A DNA stretch of 64,000 bases from positions 1-64,000 of the forward strand of contig NW_027437442.1 in the NCBI RefSeq assembly GCF_964204645.1, given 5' to 3'. The position numbers and the translations under genes were made by a program. The DNA comes from Tubulanus polymorphus (lineage: Eukaryota > Nemertea > Palaeonemertea > Tubulaniformes > Tubulanidae). Shown in pieces: positions 47,417 through 58,771 of this stretch; position 1 is the stretch's first letter, and the number at the start of each line of letters is the position of its first letter. Under the pieces are notes generated by a model. It was not told the origin of the DNA. It did no database searches and worked only from the letters and a program-made list of their open reading frames with translations.

Positions 47417-50400
47417 CTAACGTTTTACGACCCTGATATATATCCCATGTTTTGGGACGATGGTCCCTCGCTCCTGCGTTTGTAAGGGTACTTCAGTTTC
47501 GGCGCATTGTAACAACCGATAATTTCTCAACAATCGAATCAGAGTGATCTTTAATTCTATCATGGCGAATCGCATCCCGACACAGTTTCTTGGTCCGATC
47601 CCGAACGGCATGTAAACCAGTGGGTCTCTTTGATCTTGATACATGGGCAAAAACCTAAGTAGAAATTTGAAATAATGTTTTTACATCGTTCATAGATACA
47701 GTAAACCCCGTCTAACATAACTGCGCCCGCAAAATTGATCTGTGTTAATGATCAGTTAATACATAACATCGAATGGCCCTCATTAGCTATCGTACTTCAC
47801 TTATTAAGTAAGTATTTGATCAACTAAGTCCGACGTTCGAGTTAGAAATGTCTGAGTATTGTGATTTACTGTAAAGAATATATCTGGCAAGCTCAGCACT
47901 ACAATAATAGAGAAAACTGGTTATCGAATTAGCATTGCATTTCACTAGATCCTTACTAACCTGTCCGGTTGAAACTGTTCAGGGTCGAATGGACCCCAGT
48001 GGTCAGCGTCGTAATGCAAAGCATACACATTGGCCGTCACGTTCATGCCACATGGTATACGGATGCCATTTACAGTGACTTCACTTTGACACCGCCTTGC
48101 GACGATACTGAAGGAAAGCAATTGAACAAAACAATAATTCAACTTAATTTAACAATAATCCAACAATAATTCGAAATTTCAAGAAAATTTAAGCCCTTGG
48201 AAATTTCCCGAGAAAGCGTTTAGTCTTTTTCAAAGTTCAAGCAACATTTTCGATCAGCTCAACGTTTGATCTTTCACTTCTCATAAGCTTTCTAAGAAAT
48301 AGCATTCAAAATAATTTGGCCCGTAAACATAACGAAAAGCTAATCAATCAATTTGCCCTTACTCTACCGAGCCTAAGACGCTTACCTCCTAATCATTAAT
48401 CCCCACATTATTTTTTACCATCCACATTATTTAGATAAACCTACATTTATATGTGACCGACCTACTGCAAAACTCATCATTCTCGTAAATATGTTTCACT
48501 GACATCGATATCATGGATTAATCAATTTTCATAGAATTGAATCATGATTTGTTTTGGATAATAGACCCCGGATGGGCCTTTTGATTACACCAGACTTAGC
48601 GTAGCTGGGGCAATCCCGATCAACGGTAGTGACTTTGAATGTTGTATCGGCACAAACCAGATGGAGGCTACAATACACTCAGTTATACGTAGTGAACATA
48701 AGTTCATTTTCAATGAAATCTGAACTATCTTTTTAGGCTCCAAAATGGAAATGTTGTCAAATATGCCATCAGATAGATATAAGATTGACGTTTCCAATAA
48801 GCGTATGGTACAGTGTTATTGGAAATTGATTGATTGCCACAGTAGCGATGCGGGTACCCCATTCATTTTGAACCAAATTCAATTCTAATTCCACTAAGTA
48901 TGACCGGGGTAAAGCCTGACATGCCAACGAATGTCCAGATCTTAGAGATGATTGAGAAACCGATTATTTAGAAAATTGGCAATTGGCATAACGGTACAGG
49001 AATTCCGTATAAGATATATTCAAAATTAGATTTTGATTTTTCAAAGACAGTTTCCAAGTGTGAAGTGTGTTTAAAACATAATTTGTTATAGCTTATCATA
49101 GAGAAACGCAAAGGAGAAAACACAGAGCAAAATCACAGACAAATAATGGATCAATGGTTGCAACAAATTCAACTCAAACAGAAGTAAATTTGAGTTTTTC
49201 TTTGTTTGATTAGTTAGTATCCCCATATCAAGTCAGGAAATCATATCGCCCAGGCAAAACCAACTTTGAATGCTGTAAGAACAATTGCGATTAATGTGTG
49301 CCCCCATTATCCCCTCCTGGCGGCATCAAATTTCTAGTAGATTTTTGATTCATTAAGGTACGATGTACTGGCAACTCTACTGACGCAGTAGAGAAGTGTG
49401 CGCACTGCCTTCGTAGAGTGTAAATAACATCAGTCTTGCCGTAGGGCAGGTATGACGCCGTTACAGCCATCTGAAGCATGTAGGGTTTAGATTAGATAAA
49501 TGCGGACCCATCCTATTCTCAGGTAAATGGCTCTAGGTGGACTTTTAGTATTGACTAGCCCTGCATAGAGCATTTATTAGGAAAATACGTCAACTGGGAC
49601 CTTAAACTATTCATCATTTGATAGGTACAATTTCATCTTTTCGAGATTTTTTAATAATTACCTAGGAATCAAAGGATGCATTCTCAACACTTCACTAATC
49701 ACCATATCTAAGTAGGAGAATTGCTTCAGATCAGCCAACTCTACCGGTTTCTATAAAAACAAGGAAGAAAGCACCATTGATGAATTGATAACTAAAAACA
49801 TTTCCTTTTTGAGCCAATCTCAAAACGGTGGATGATCTATGGAAAGTAGGCTATTATACGAAATCCTTAACTTAAGGTACAATAGAGCCTGACTATTAGG
49901 ATATACATGTATTCGACACGGAAAACAAAATGTATTATACTATGTATTGAAAGTATAAATACATGTAGTATTTAGTAATACGTATTTTCGAACTATTTTT
50001 TATTCAATATTTTACCACAATCATGGTCAGTAGACTAGGGAAAGCTTTTTAACAACTAGCGGTTCAATAAAATTAAAATCTTTTATGAAAAATGGATAGC
50101 CGCTACAGCACAACAGATGAATTACATTTTAGGTTTCAAAAACGAATTCTATCCCCGTAATATTTGTTTGCCACTTGTGTACTTTTGCTCATTGCTGGCG
50201 ATCCCTATGAATTTCAAATCATTCATACGACTATTAAACATCTCTAAAGCACGCCGATAAAGGTTTAGCAGCCACGTTTGACTAGTCCGTTAACATTTGA
50301 AAGTAGACTACGAGGTGATTATGTCAGCTGACAAAAAACATATCGAATTCATTCCATTGACAGCGTTGGTAATTAAGATATAACTGCAGAATAGCTGTCC

Positions 50401-51146
50401 CCTGACACCAGTGCTGCCAAAACCTTAACGGCAGAAATATGTTTACTCCTTCCGTTTCATTGTGAGATTGACATTTACGTTTTCAGGTATGTGAAGGTTG
50501 ATCTCCTCGAATAATTTGTCCTGCACTTCTGGGTTCAACGCCAGTCGATAGGTGGCGTTGGCAAGTGAGGTACTTGAAGTCTCGTGACCGGCTAGCAAAA
50601 ATACCGTAGATGTAGCCACTACTTCCTATGAGGTGAGAAAAAGATACAATTTAACGTTAAATGTAAATAACCGACACCAGACATTGGAAATCTGATCGGC
50701 ACACTTTCAAGATCCGAATATCTACAGTAAGCGTGTCTCTTTAGTACGTCTTAACCTTAGCAAATGTTTCATCGGCACACTTTCAAATGATAACCGTTCT
50801 CACACTTCACATGAGATCGATTGGCCTGCCATATTAACCGTTGAGCGTCAGAGCTGGCAACGAACTTAGCAAAAGCAACAGATGTTACCAGCAGGAGGTA
50901 ACGCACATGTACTTGAAATGAAAAGAAAATCTTGTAAAACGTAGCATCATCATGGAGTTGCAATCGGTTCGTAGAAGTTACCTTTTTCGTGAGGGTATTT
51001 TGTTGGCATGGCGCCGACAGCTTCTTTTCCGTGACATTCGGCTCGGTGTCTCCATCTATATCATATGACATCGAAAGGCTGTTGAAGGAAGTGGGGATCT
51101 GGGCATGCGCGTTTAACATCAACTGAATGAAATCGACACGATCCGT
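47417..51146 (-). CDS. cytochrome P450, clan-3-like (CYP3-type), 3' five exons
   Basis: Heme-thiolate monooxygenase, normally ER-anchored. Five exons join in phase with GT/AG borders. 51146-50982: [14 protein letters not shown]. 50625-50479: I-helix oxygen-binding AGHETSST. 49750-49662: [20 protein letters not shown] with the ExxR pair of helix K. 48107-47961: [11 protein letters not shown] ... DPEQFQPDR. 47654-47417: heme loop [15 protein letters not shown] with the proximal Cys, ending at 47417. The split codons AG|T and AG|G check out. About 245 C-terminal residues are present. The N-terminal exons (membrane anchor, helices A-G) are not in the 1 kb before the Polinton or in the last kilobase, so the gene may extend beyond the window or be truncated. 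No lesion is seen in the visible exons. Confidence 0.9.
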
Positions 51147-51594
51147 CTGAAATGTCAAAGTTACATTAAAAGTTACACGAATCGCAGATGCTTTACGACA
51201 ATGAAAACTATAGTATCCATCGAAGTCAACGAAAAGGGCTTTAATAGCAAAATAACGCAATTTCCAATATAACTGTTAATGCAGAATCTTAGGCATACAT
51301 CCTTTGATAAATGAGAAAAGAATGGATCACACCAGATGGTACAGCAAGATAGTCAGCTATTTGTCTAATCTTTCATCGAGGGGATGACTGTTAGTATCAT
51401 GTATCATCCAATTGAAATGTGAATCATCAACAAAAAGATCGATGTCACACGAATATAAGTAGCCATTAAGCGATTTGTCACTGCCTGATAAGGACACAAC
51501 TCCGGCATCCGGTTTAGTAGATCCAGGACATTTCACCGAAAAAAGAAGTACTACGCGCTGATCGATGAAAGGAGGCACGTGAAGTAGTTTTCAC
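51147..51594. other. upstream P450 intron or flank, nothing recognised
   Basis: No further P450 exon could be found. Confidence 0.4.
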
Positions 51595-52075
51595 AAGCCG
51601 ACAATCGACAATCGGCAATCAGAAACCTGATAGTCGACCAATTGCTGTGATCATGAGGGTGAAACAGATTTTTTGGTTGCGAGAGTGATATAGATTTTGT
51701 GATTGTTTAGGGTGAAGGAGATGCTGTAATTGTGAGGGTTTAATAGATGGTACGATTGTGAGGGTGCTATAGCTGTTGTAATTGTGAGGGTGAAATCGAT
51801 GCTGTGATTTTGAGGGTGATTTAGATGCTGTGATAGTGAGGGAGATATAAATGCTGTGATTGTGAGGGTGAAATAGATGCTGTGATTGTGAGGGTATATA
51901 GATGATGCAATTGTGACATATATGCTGTGATTGTGAGGGTGATATTAATGCTGAGCTTGTAAGGTTGATGTAGATGATGTAGGTGATTGTGTGGACAATC
52001 TGGTTTACGATTGCCGATTGTCAACTCAGGGACTCGTCGACTATCAAGTTCTTGATTGCTGATTGTCGACGTGAG
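51595..52075. mobile_element. foldback element enclosing a minisatellite
   Basis: The ends are inverted: AGCCGACAATCGACAATCGG ... TGATAGTCGACC on the left and CGTCGACTATCAAGTTCTTG ... GATTGTCGACGTGAG on the right (about 45 bp each, several mismatches). Between them, about 51660-51985, lie roughly ten copies of a 25-35 bp unit (GATGCTGTGATTGTGAGGGTGAAATA and variants). Confidence 0.75.
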
Positions 52076-52224
52076 AACTAGGTATCAGCTAGAACGCCAA
52101 CATCCATGGTATATGCTAAAATTGGTAAACTCCCTATGCAATACGATATTCAAAATAGAGTCCTCAAATAACGGTTTAAGATGATAACAGATGTGTCCTG
52201 TAAAATTTCTACTTTTTGGATAAA

Positions 52225-52230
52225 CTCCTG
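52225..52230. repeat. target-site duplication of the Polinton, left
   Basis: CTCCTG, identical to 63096-63101. Polintons characteristically duplicate 6 bp. Confidence 0.92.
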
Positions 52231-52326
52231 AGTAATTGGAAAAGTGGGCTTTCAGATCAGCGTACGAGAGTACGACACACCACTCATCACCACAAGTAAT
52301 TTTTTCCCATAATAAATGGGAGATAG
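52231..52326 (+). repeat. Polinton left terminal inverted repeat
   Basis: 96 bp, about four mismatches against the right copy. It ends in AATAAATGGGAGATAG, which contains the start codon of the left-end gene. Confidence 0.93.
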
Positions 52327-52642
52327 AAAAGCATTCTTAGTAACAATAAATAACAGAATAAAACCAGCAAAAAAACAATTTTAAATAAAAAAGTTAGTCG
52401 ATGTTACAAAAGAAATTGAACATAAAATATTAAAATTAGAAAAGATAAAAGCTAAATATGGAGATAGAATATCAGCAAATTTATGTTACTGTAATCTAAG
52501 TACAACGAGAGAATTCAAAGTATTTTTACCTGATAAATGGGTTGCATTGAGTACAGAGGAATTAAAAGATTTAGAAGGATTTAAAATAATCTATGATGGA
52601 AAAAATGAAGACGGGCATCATGATTTAGAAATTGTTGACTAA
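52316..52642 (+). pseudogene. Polinton left-end gene, unknown function, one stop
   Basis: The frame begins at ATG 52316 inside the terminal repeat (MGDRKAFLVTINNRIKPAKK). It is interrupted by a TAA at 52382-52384 and otherwise stays open to TAA 52640-52642 (108 codons). The later part, EIEHKILKLEKIKAKYGDRI, is helical and basic. The last 50 residues (YCNLSTTREFKVFLPDKW, STEELKDLEGFKIIYDG) look like a small globular domain. No family recognised. Its 3' half is part of the triplicated unit described separately. Confidence 0.55.
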
Positions 52643-53836
52643 ACAATTAAGAAATAAAATAATAAAAAAATAAAAATAATGTATATCAAAAATCCGAAAT
52701 GACTTGTCTGGACAATTTAATTGCTCCGTAGATAGACATAAGTAGTGGGATATTCAATTAATTAAAAATAAAAATTTTTTTTTTCTAAAATATTAATCCA
52801 TTTTTTATTGTGAATTTTAGAATTTCAGAAGTATTTTCATTTTAATAGCAGTAGTTTCAGAATTATTAATGTCATAAATTTTATTTGATTTCCTATACCA
52901 ACTACACCCAATCAAAATGAATACAACTACAAGTTACTGTAATCTAAGTACAACGAGAGAATTCAAAGTATTTTTACCTGATAAATGGGTTGCATTGAGT
53001 ACAGAGGAATTAAAAGATTTAGAAGGTAGAAGGATTTAAAATAATCTATCATGGAAAAAATGAAGACGGGCATCATGATTTAGAAATTGTTGACTAAACA
53101 ATTAAGAGATAAAATAATAAAAAAATAAAAATAATGTATATCAAAAATCCGAAATGACTTATCTGGACAATTTAATTGCTCCGTGGATAGACATAAGTAG
53201 TGGGATATTCAATTAATTAAAAATAAAATTGTTTTTTTTTCAAAAATATTTATCCATTTTTTTATTGTGAATTTTAGAATTTCAGAAGTATTTTCATTTT
53301 AATAGCAGTAGTTTCAGAATTATTAATGTCATAAATTTTATTTGATTTCCTATACCAACTACACCCAATCAAAATGAATACAACTACAAGTTACTGTAAT
53401 CTAAGTACAACGACAGAATTCAAAGTATTTTTACCTGATAAATGGGTTGCATTGAGTACAGAGGAATTAAAAGATTTAGAAGGATTTAAAATAATCTATC
53501 ATGGAAAAAATGAAGACGGGCATCATGATTTAGAAATTGTTGACTAAACAATTAAGAAATAAAATAATAAAAAAATAAAAATATTGTATATCAAAAATCC
53601 GAAATGACTTATCTGGACAATTTAATTGCTTCGTAGATAGACATAAGTAGTGGGATATTCAATTAATTAAAAATAAAATTTTTTTTTCTAAAATATTTAT
53701 CCATTTTTTTATTGTGAATTTTAGAATTTCAGAAGTATTTTCATTTTAATAGCAGTAGTTTCAGAATTATTAATGTCATAAATTTTATTTGATTTCCTAT
53801 ACCAACTACACCCAATCAAAATGAATACAACTACAA
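52485..53836 (+). repeat. three tandem copies of a 447-457 bp unit at the Polinton left end
   Basis: Copies at 52485-52932, 52933-53389 and 53390-53836 are almost identical. Each carries the last about 50 codons of the left-end gene, an A/T-rich intergenic stretch (AAAATCCGAAATGACTT, GACATAAGTAGTGGGATATTC), and an ATG-initiated short start (MNTTT). Copies 2 and 3 therefore form small ORFs of about 35 and 57 codons. Copy 2 has a frame-altering insertion (GAAGGTAGAAGG). A partial fourth start follows at 53821. Confidence 0.95.
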
Positions 53837-54063
53837 ATCCAATTGTAAAAAATATAAATATTTATCAAATATTCTATTATTAGAAGTAGTAGAAATAATA
53901 ATATTTTCACCATTTTTATTAACATTTTCATTATTTGTTTTTTCTTTAATAGCTTTTTTAAATTCTCTCGATTTAATTCATAATTGCCGAGACCATTCAA
54001 TTTGTTACCGAGTTCTCGGTTTTTCTTCACAGTTAATTCGTTCACTTCCTCCACCTCGTTCAT
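53806..54063 (-). CDS. Polinton small protein, coiled coil, C-terminal shift
   Basis: 85 codons from ATG 54063, preceded by ATAATAAATG. The N-terminus is acidic then basic and helical (VEEVNELTVKKNRELGNKL). After a likely frameshift the present frame becomes a hydrophobic stretch (ILLFLLLLIIEYLINIYIF) that may be an artefact of the shift. The 3' end overlaps the plus-strand triplicated unit. Unknown function. Confidence 0.4.
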   Translation of the reverse strand: MNEVEEVNELTVKKNRELGNKLNGLGNYELNRENLKKLLKKKQIMKMLIKMVKILLFLLLLIIEYLINIYIFYNWICSCIHFDWV

Positions 54064-54603
54064 TTATTATAGAAAAATTTTTACTTTCAATATTTGAAAA
54101 TGTTATTACTCCAGTTGATGATAATGTCACATATCCACCTAATTGAAATGATAAATATCCAATGCATTTATTCAATTCAGTCATACTAAATAATCGTTTT
54201 TTAAATCGGAATATAATCTATTTTCATCTTGAATTGGTAGCATATATTTAAATAATTTACTATAACCTTTTACTACATTTTCTGATATCGCATCATTAAT
54301 TCTAGCTATTCTCGCAGTTTCATAAATCTTAAATAATTTAATGATTTCATCTGATTTCATTGTATCTAATTCATTATAAGTTAAATTTTTACTAATAAAA
54401 CTTTTTACATTTCCCAGATGCTATTAATATTTCTAATTGATGTTGCAATAAAGATAATATTCATAATTATTGTTTGTAGTAATATTATTTAAAGCATTAT
54501 TATTATCTGGTGTTAATTTTGTTTCTGTTATACCAAAATCATCCAAAGTTTTTTCAATTGGAACATCACTATTTTTGGATTTTTTTTTCTTTTCACCACC
54601 TAT
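54064..54603 (-). pseudogene. Polinton conserved small protein, decayed
   Basis: Reading from a lost start codon (TAAATA where siblings have TAAATG, 54601-54606), the minus strand gives GGEKKKKSKNSDVPIEKTLD, then, after stops and a shift, ELDTMKSDEIIKLFKIYETA, SENVVKGYSKLFKYMLPI and SDLKNDYL. A downstream segment reads CIGYLSFQLGGYVTLSSTGV. The charged N-terminus plus helical middle and hydrophobic end suggest a structural or membrane-associated protein. Unrecognised family. Confidence 0.4.
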
Positions 54604-54634
54604 TTATATAACAAAAACATTAGTTGTGTTGTTG

Positions 54635-54782
54635 CAACTAGAATTCAACTAGAATTTAACATAAATGTAAATAAAAATATACTAGATTAACAAGCTAGTT
54701 GAAATATTGTTGTTTTTATTTATTTCTTGTTGAATTTTATTTGATCTTTGTTTCAACTACTAACAACTAGAATTCAACTAGA
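54635..54782. repeat. CAACTAGAATT repeats beside the integrase gene
   Basis: CAACTAGAATTCAACTAGA occurs at 54635 and again at 54764, with related CTAGTTGAA elements between. The second copy coincides with the abrupt end of the integrase chromodomain. Confidence 0.6.
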
Positions 54783-55829
54783 CATCCAACCCATTTTACT
54801 AAAGAATATTTTTTTCTATTAACAGTTTTTGTTTTTAATACTTTTTCAATTTTATATTCTTGTTCTAGATTTTCAGTAGTTAAACTTAATTCTTCTTCAT
54901 AAAAATACCCATCAACTTCTTCACCATTTAAATCTTCTAATTTATAGACATGTGGTTTTGTTGTTATTACCTTTTTTATTTTATATATTTCTCGAGTAAA
55001 ATTACGATCGTATCCTGTGTCAAATATCTTTTTATACTTAGAAATTCTAACATTTTGACCAACTTTAAATTTAGGTTCACCAAAATTATCTACAAGAAAT
55101 ACCCCATATAAATTATTCCAAACAATTTCAGCATTTTCAGGTTTTCTAGCATCGATAGGTTTCATTCCAATAGAAGAACGATAAGAATTATTATAACCTT
55201 CTATCAATTTTGGTAAAACCTCGATCCATTTAAAAGTTCCATTTAATGTTCTATTAAATCGTTCAACAACTGCCGCTTTTTTATCCGATTTTGTTGAAAA
55301 ATATTCAATATTCTGATTATCTAAGAGTTCATGAACAGATGAATTATCAAATTCTTTTTCATCATCAAATTGTATTTTTTCTGGCTTTATTTTACCACCT
55401 GAAAGAAATTTTCTTAAAACATCTGATGTTTGTACAGCATCTTTTCTGTTAAGTGGGAAGCTCCATACATAACGACTAAAAAAATATCAATTACGTTTAA
55501 GATCCACCAATAATTTTCATTATCTTTCTTAACATTTTTCATATCAATTAAATCTCCTTGCCACTGTTGATCTACATAACTTACCATAGTTTTACGAGTT
55601 TTATATTTTCTAACAATCTTTTTATGTGTTGTATACGTTGGTTGTTCTAACATGAATTCATTTATATCTTTAAATTTAACTAAATTTTGTGGTATTATCT
55701 TATCTAATTTATCTTAATTATCGGGATTAATATTAGAAGGATTATGAGTAATTATATGATGAGATCTTTCTGCTTTAATAGCATTAGATATTCTAGACTT
55801 CTTAGATGGATCTATATAACTCCCACTCA
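54767..55829 (-). pseudogene. Polinton integrase (RVE) with C-terminal chromodomain
   Basis: Retroviral-type integrase that would insert the linear element DNA. The start at 55829 (AAATAAATG) is in frame with the core apart from one stop near 55715. The catalytic core shows WQGDLIDM (first Asp), then after a shift near 55410 FDDEKEFDN (second Asp in a usual T-D-N/K-G-x-E-F context) and AAVVERFNRTL (Glu). DDE residues are thus all visible. The C-terminal part has GVFLVDNFGEPKFKVGQNVR, RISKYKK and a chromodomain (YKIEKVLKTKTVNRKKYSLVKW) cut off just after KW. Polinton integrases commonly carry such chromodomains. Not functional as it stands. Confidence 0.88.
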
Positions 55830-55849
55830 TTTATTTGACAAAAAATTAA

Positions 55850-57268
55850 TTATTTATTTTTTATCGTATTCACTAACCCAAAAATAATAGCACTTACAAC
55901 TGTAATTAAAAATGAAATAATATGTTCAGCAGCAAAGTTAATAATACTTCCTGCAGATTTTAATATAAAACCAACAATTGATGCAATAACTCCGGGTAAA
56001 GCTTCAGCAGATTTTTTAGGTAATTCCCATAGATATTTTGCTAATTTTTTTAAACCATCTTGAACTTTATCCTGTATAGAATTATGATGACGTGGAGGTT
56101 TATCCGGTTTATTGGGTGTAAGCGTAGATTTGATGAATCTAAAATAGCGAAGCCAATTGTTGTAAATAACATAGTTACAGCTGTTAGAATTGAAAGAATT
56201 ATTATACCTTCTAGTTTAAATAATAATTTTACTCTATCTTTTAATGATATTTCAGAATTTGGTTTTATCAACAAATCTTTAAAAATAACTTTAAATCTAT
56301 TAATATTATAATCATATGATTTTTTTAATAATTTAATTTCTTCTTTTTGAAATTCTATGTTATATTCTAAATCATCTTTTTCTTTTTCTAAATATGCATT
56401 TCTTTTTTTAAATTCAATTTCTTCAATAACTTTATTATCTCTATCTAATTTTAATTGTTCTATTTCTTTAATTTTATCAGTTCTATCTTTTTCTAAAGTT
56501 CTAATTTTTTCATATCTAATCATTTTATCATGCGCAATTTTATCAGATGCAAGTCTTATACTAATAATTTATCTAATTGCTTTATCAGAAAATATATTTA
56601 AATCTTTTAATTGTTGTTCTGTTGCATCTATTAATCCATTCGGTAAAAGTTTTTCAGTTTGAACTTCGGTTGATTTAAGTTTTGGAATTAATACCTTGAA
56701 TAGGAATTGTTTCTGGTTCTAATTTTCACTGATTATCTTAAAAAAATCATCATTTCTTCGATTAAATTCTCTTCTATTTTGATTTATCTCTTGTTCTGTA
56801 ACATCAGTTATAACATCATTATTGATTTTCTTAATTCTAGATTGTTCTAATTTAATTAAAGTTGGTTTTGTTATTATTTTATCGAGACTTTTATTAAAGA
56901 TACCTTAACATAATAGTCATCTTTTAAATGCCAATAATAATCACCATTTAAATATTTTAAATCTTTTACTAAATAATTCACACCTTTATTAGTTATATTG
57001 AATCCAGATTTTTTTAATATTGCTTTAAATTTATCAGTTAATTCATCATATTCTAATTCTTTTTTTATTAAATCTGGATTTTCATTTTCAATGTCCAATC
57101 TTGAACGTAACATATTCATTAGCATCAGGTCTTGCTAAATTAGAATTATATGCTGTTTCATTATCGTTACTAAAACTTGTTTCACTAAAATCAGGCGGTT
57201 GTTCTTCAGTTATGCCGGGTTCATCAAAAGTATCCATTCCAATATCTTCTCCACCTTCTACATCCATT
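55850..57268 (-). pseudogene. Polinton long coiled-coil/membrane protein, decayed (one or two genes)
   Basis: The start ATG 57268 (GATATAAATG) gives an acidic N-terminus (MDVEGGEDIGMDTFDEPG). A shift near 57100 leads to 57125-56874 (SRLDIENENPDLIKKELEYD, KGVNYLVKDLKYLNGDYYW). After more stops, 56523-56100 is a strong coiled coil (KDRTDKIKEIEQLKLDRDNK, EEIEFKKRNAYLEKEKDDLE) followed by a hydrophobic segment (GIIILSILTAVTMLFTTIGF). A last shift near 56100 gives KLAKYLWELPKKSAEALPGV, IASIVGFILKSAG and a second hydrophobic segment before a stop at 55850. The ALPGxIxSIVxFxLK end recurs, as I remember, in other Polinton-like elements. Structural role possible but unproven. Confidence 0.5.
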
Positions 57269-57289
57269 TATATCATATAGAAATTAAAA

Positions 57290-57760
57290 TTAAAAATAAA
57301 ATATTCCTCCTATTACAATTCCTGTACAAGTAATAGCTAATTTAGTATCTTCATGTGATATATTATGATTATTACTTTTAATTATTTCATGTTGAATATT
57401 ATCAGTTTTTATATTTTCTGTAGTATTGTAATCTTTTATTTTAGAATCATCATTTAATTTCATATCTTTAGTCTTAGTTTCTGTTGATTGAATATGTTTT
57501 TTAGTTTTTTCGCCTTCCATTAATTTTGGAGCAGTAATAATCTTTTCATTTATATCATTTAATCCAAACTTATTATTTATTGTTGCAGTTTTAATTAGAT
57601 TATAATAACCAATTATATTTCCCATTTTTAATATTAAATCATTAGAAATAATTAACAAATTAGGGCCTATACAATAATTTAATCTTACATGAGATTTATC
57701 TAGATTATTTTGGTACCTGACTATATTTTCTGGAATCGATCTATTTTTATCATTATACAT
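57290..57760 (-). CDS. Polinton tail-anchored small protein
   Basis: 156 codons from ATG 57760. The frame is also readable upstream to about 57880 across one stop (FDPQKQFKVLFEDS), so the true start is probably earlier. The first half looks globular (NIVRYQNNLDKSHVRLNYCI, GNIIGYYNLIKTA). The second is a long polar, Lys/Thr-rich linker. The last about 18 residues (AITCTGIVIGGIFYF) form a membrane anchor. Function unknown. Confidence 0.5.
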   Translation of the reverse strand: MYNDKNRSIPENIVRYQNNLDKSHVRLNYCIGPNLLIISNDLILKMGNIIGYYNLIKTATINNKFGLNDINEKIITAPKLMEGEKTKKHIQSTETKTKDMKLNDDSKIKDYNTTENIKTDNIQHEIIKSNNHNISHEDTKLAITCTGIVIGGIFYF

Positions 57761-57897
57761 AGAATCTTCAAATAAAACTTTGAATTGTTTTTGTGGATCA
57801 AATGATGTATTTTTGTATGAAATGATTCTTTCCAGTTATTGAGGATCTTGTTTTAAACGTGAGCGCCTAGTATGCAAATCAAATAAGTTCTAATTGA

Positions 57898-58484
57898 TTA
57901 ATTTATTCTTTGTATACCTGATTTTGTTAACCCTTCACTATTTTCTAAAATAAAATAAACCCAACCATTTATATTTTCTTGTTTTAAATTATCATAGAAT
58001 TTCGGTAATTTATTGAAATTTAATGTTTCTAAATCCTTAGTTTCTATTTTCCCATAACCTAATTTATTATTATAGATATTATAAAAACTATTAGATGGTA
58101 TGGGAAGTGCACAATATTCTGCAATCTTTTTAGGGCAAGGAAGAGATCTTATTGTTCCAAGTTTTGTTCTAAAATCAGAATGATTTATATCTATATTAAA
58201 TTCATTACAAATTTTATAAAACTTTGATAAATCAATATTATTATCTAATTCCTTAAAATACCTAGATCCTGGTAAAGGGGCCTCTAATTCATTTAATAGT
58301 AATCTTATTTGCAAGTATGTATGAAATCTAAATAAAATATTGAATTAATTTATATTTTGAATTATTCAAATGATCATTCCAACTTATTCCACATCCTGTT
58401 GTAGCACAATAACCTGCAAAATTCAATTGGTTCTGCCAATACTTCATATTAGATTTTAATAACCATTGTTTTTCATCCTTCATT
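57898..58484 (-). pseudogene. Polinton protein with WQ-NFAGYCATTGCGISW motif, one frame break
   Basis: It starts at ATG 58484 (MKDEKQWLLKSNMKYWQNQL) and runs through FAGYCATTGCGISWNDHL to a stop near 58333. After a break, frame 58314-57898 continues QIRLLLNELEAPLPGSRYF, LGTIRSLPCPKKIAEYCALP, PSNSFYN and VYFILENSEGL. About 190 residues in all. The Cys-rich CATTGCG segment and LPGSR are the most distinctive motifs. I believe similar proteins accompany PolB/integrase elements in other aquatic invertebrates, but I cannot name a family. It is a candidate structural protein. Confidence 0.5.
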
Positions 58485-58489
58485 TTTTT

Positions 58490-58687
58490 TTAATTAATTA
58501 GATATACATGAAATATAATTTCCATCTTTGCATTAAAATTATTAGTTTCAGTAACATAAATATCTAAATTAATTAACAAATCTAAAATTTCATTTCTATA
58601 TGAAATATCTTTATTAAAATCTATTGCTGGAATATTATATTTAATTGATTCATTATATTGAAACACTTTTGGAAAACTATCTACCAT
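58490..58687 (-). CDS. Polinton small protein, 65 aa
   Basis: ATG 58687 lies in TATATAAATG. The protein is acidic with alternating hydrophobics (KVFQYNESIKYNIPAIDF, DISYRNEILDLLINLDIYV). No membrane segment. Unknown function; it appears uninterrupted. Confidence 0.45.
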   Translation of the reverse strand: MVDSFPKVFQYNESIKYNIPAIDFNKDISYRNEILDLLINLDIYVTETNNFNAKMEIIFHVYLIN

Positions 58688-58771
58688 TTATATAATTATG
58701 AAATTAATAATTTATTAATTCTTTTAATAATTTATCTTGTTCTTCAACTGTAATATGACCATTTAAACTTA

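Noticed and set aside
51357-52024. Possible missing P450 N-terminal exon
   Set aside because: Frames here lack P450 helix motifs and partly translate the minisatellite.
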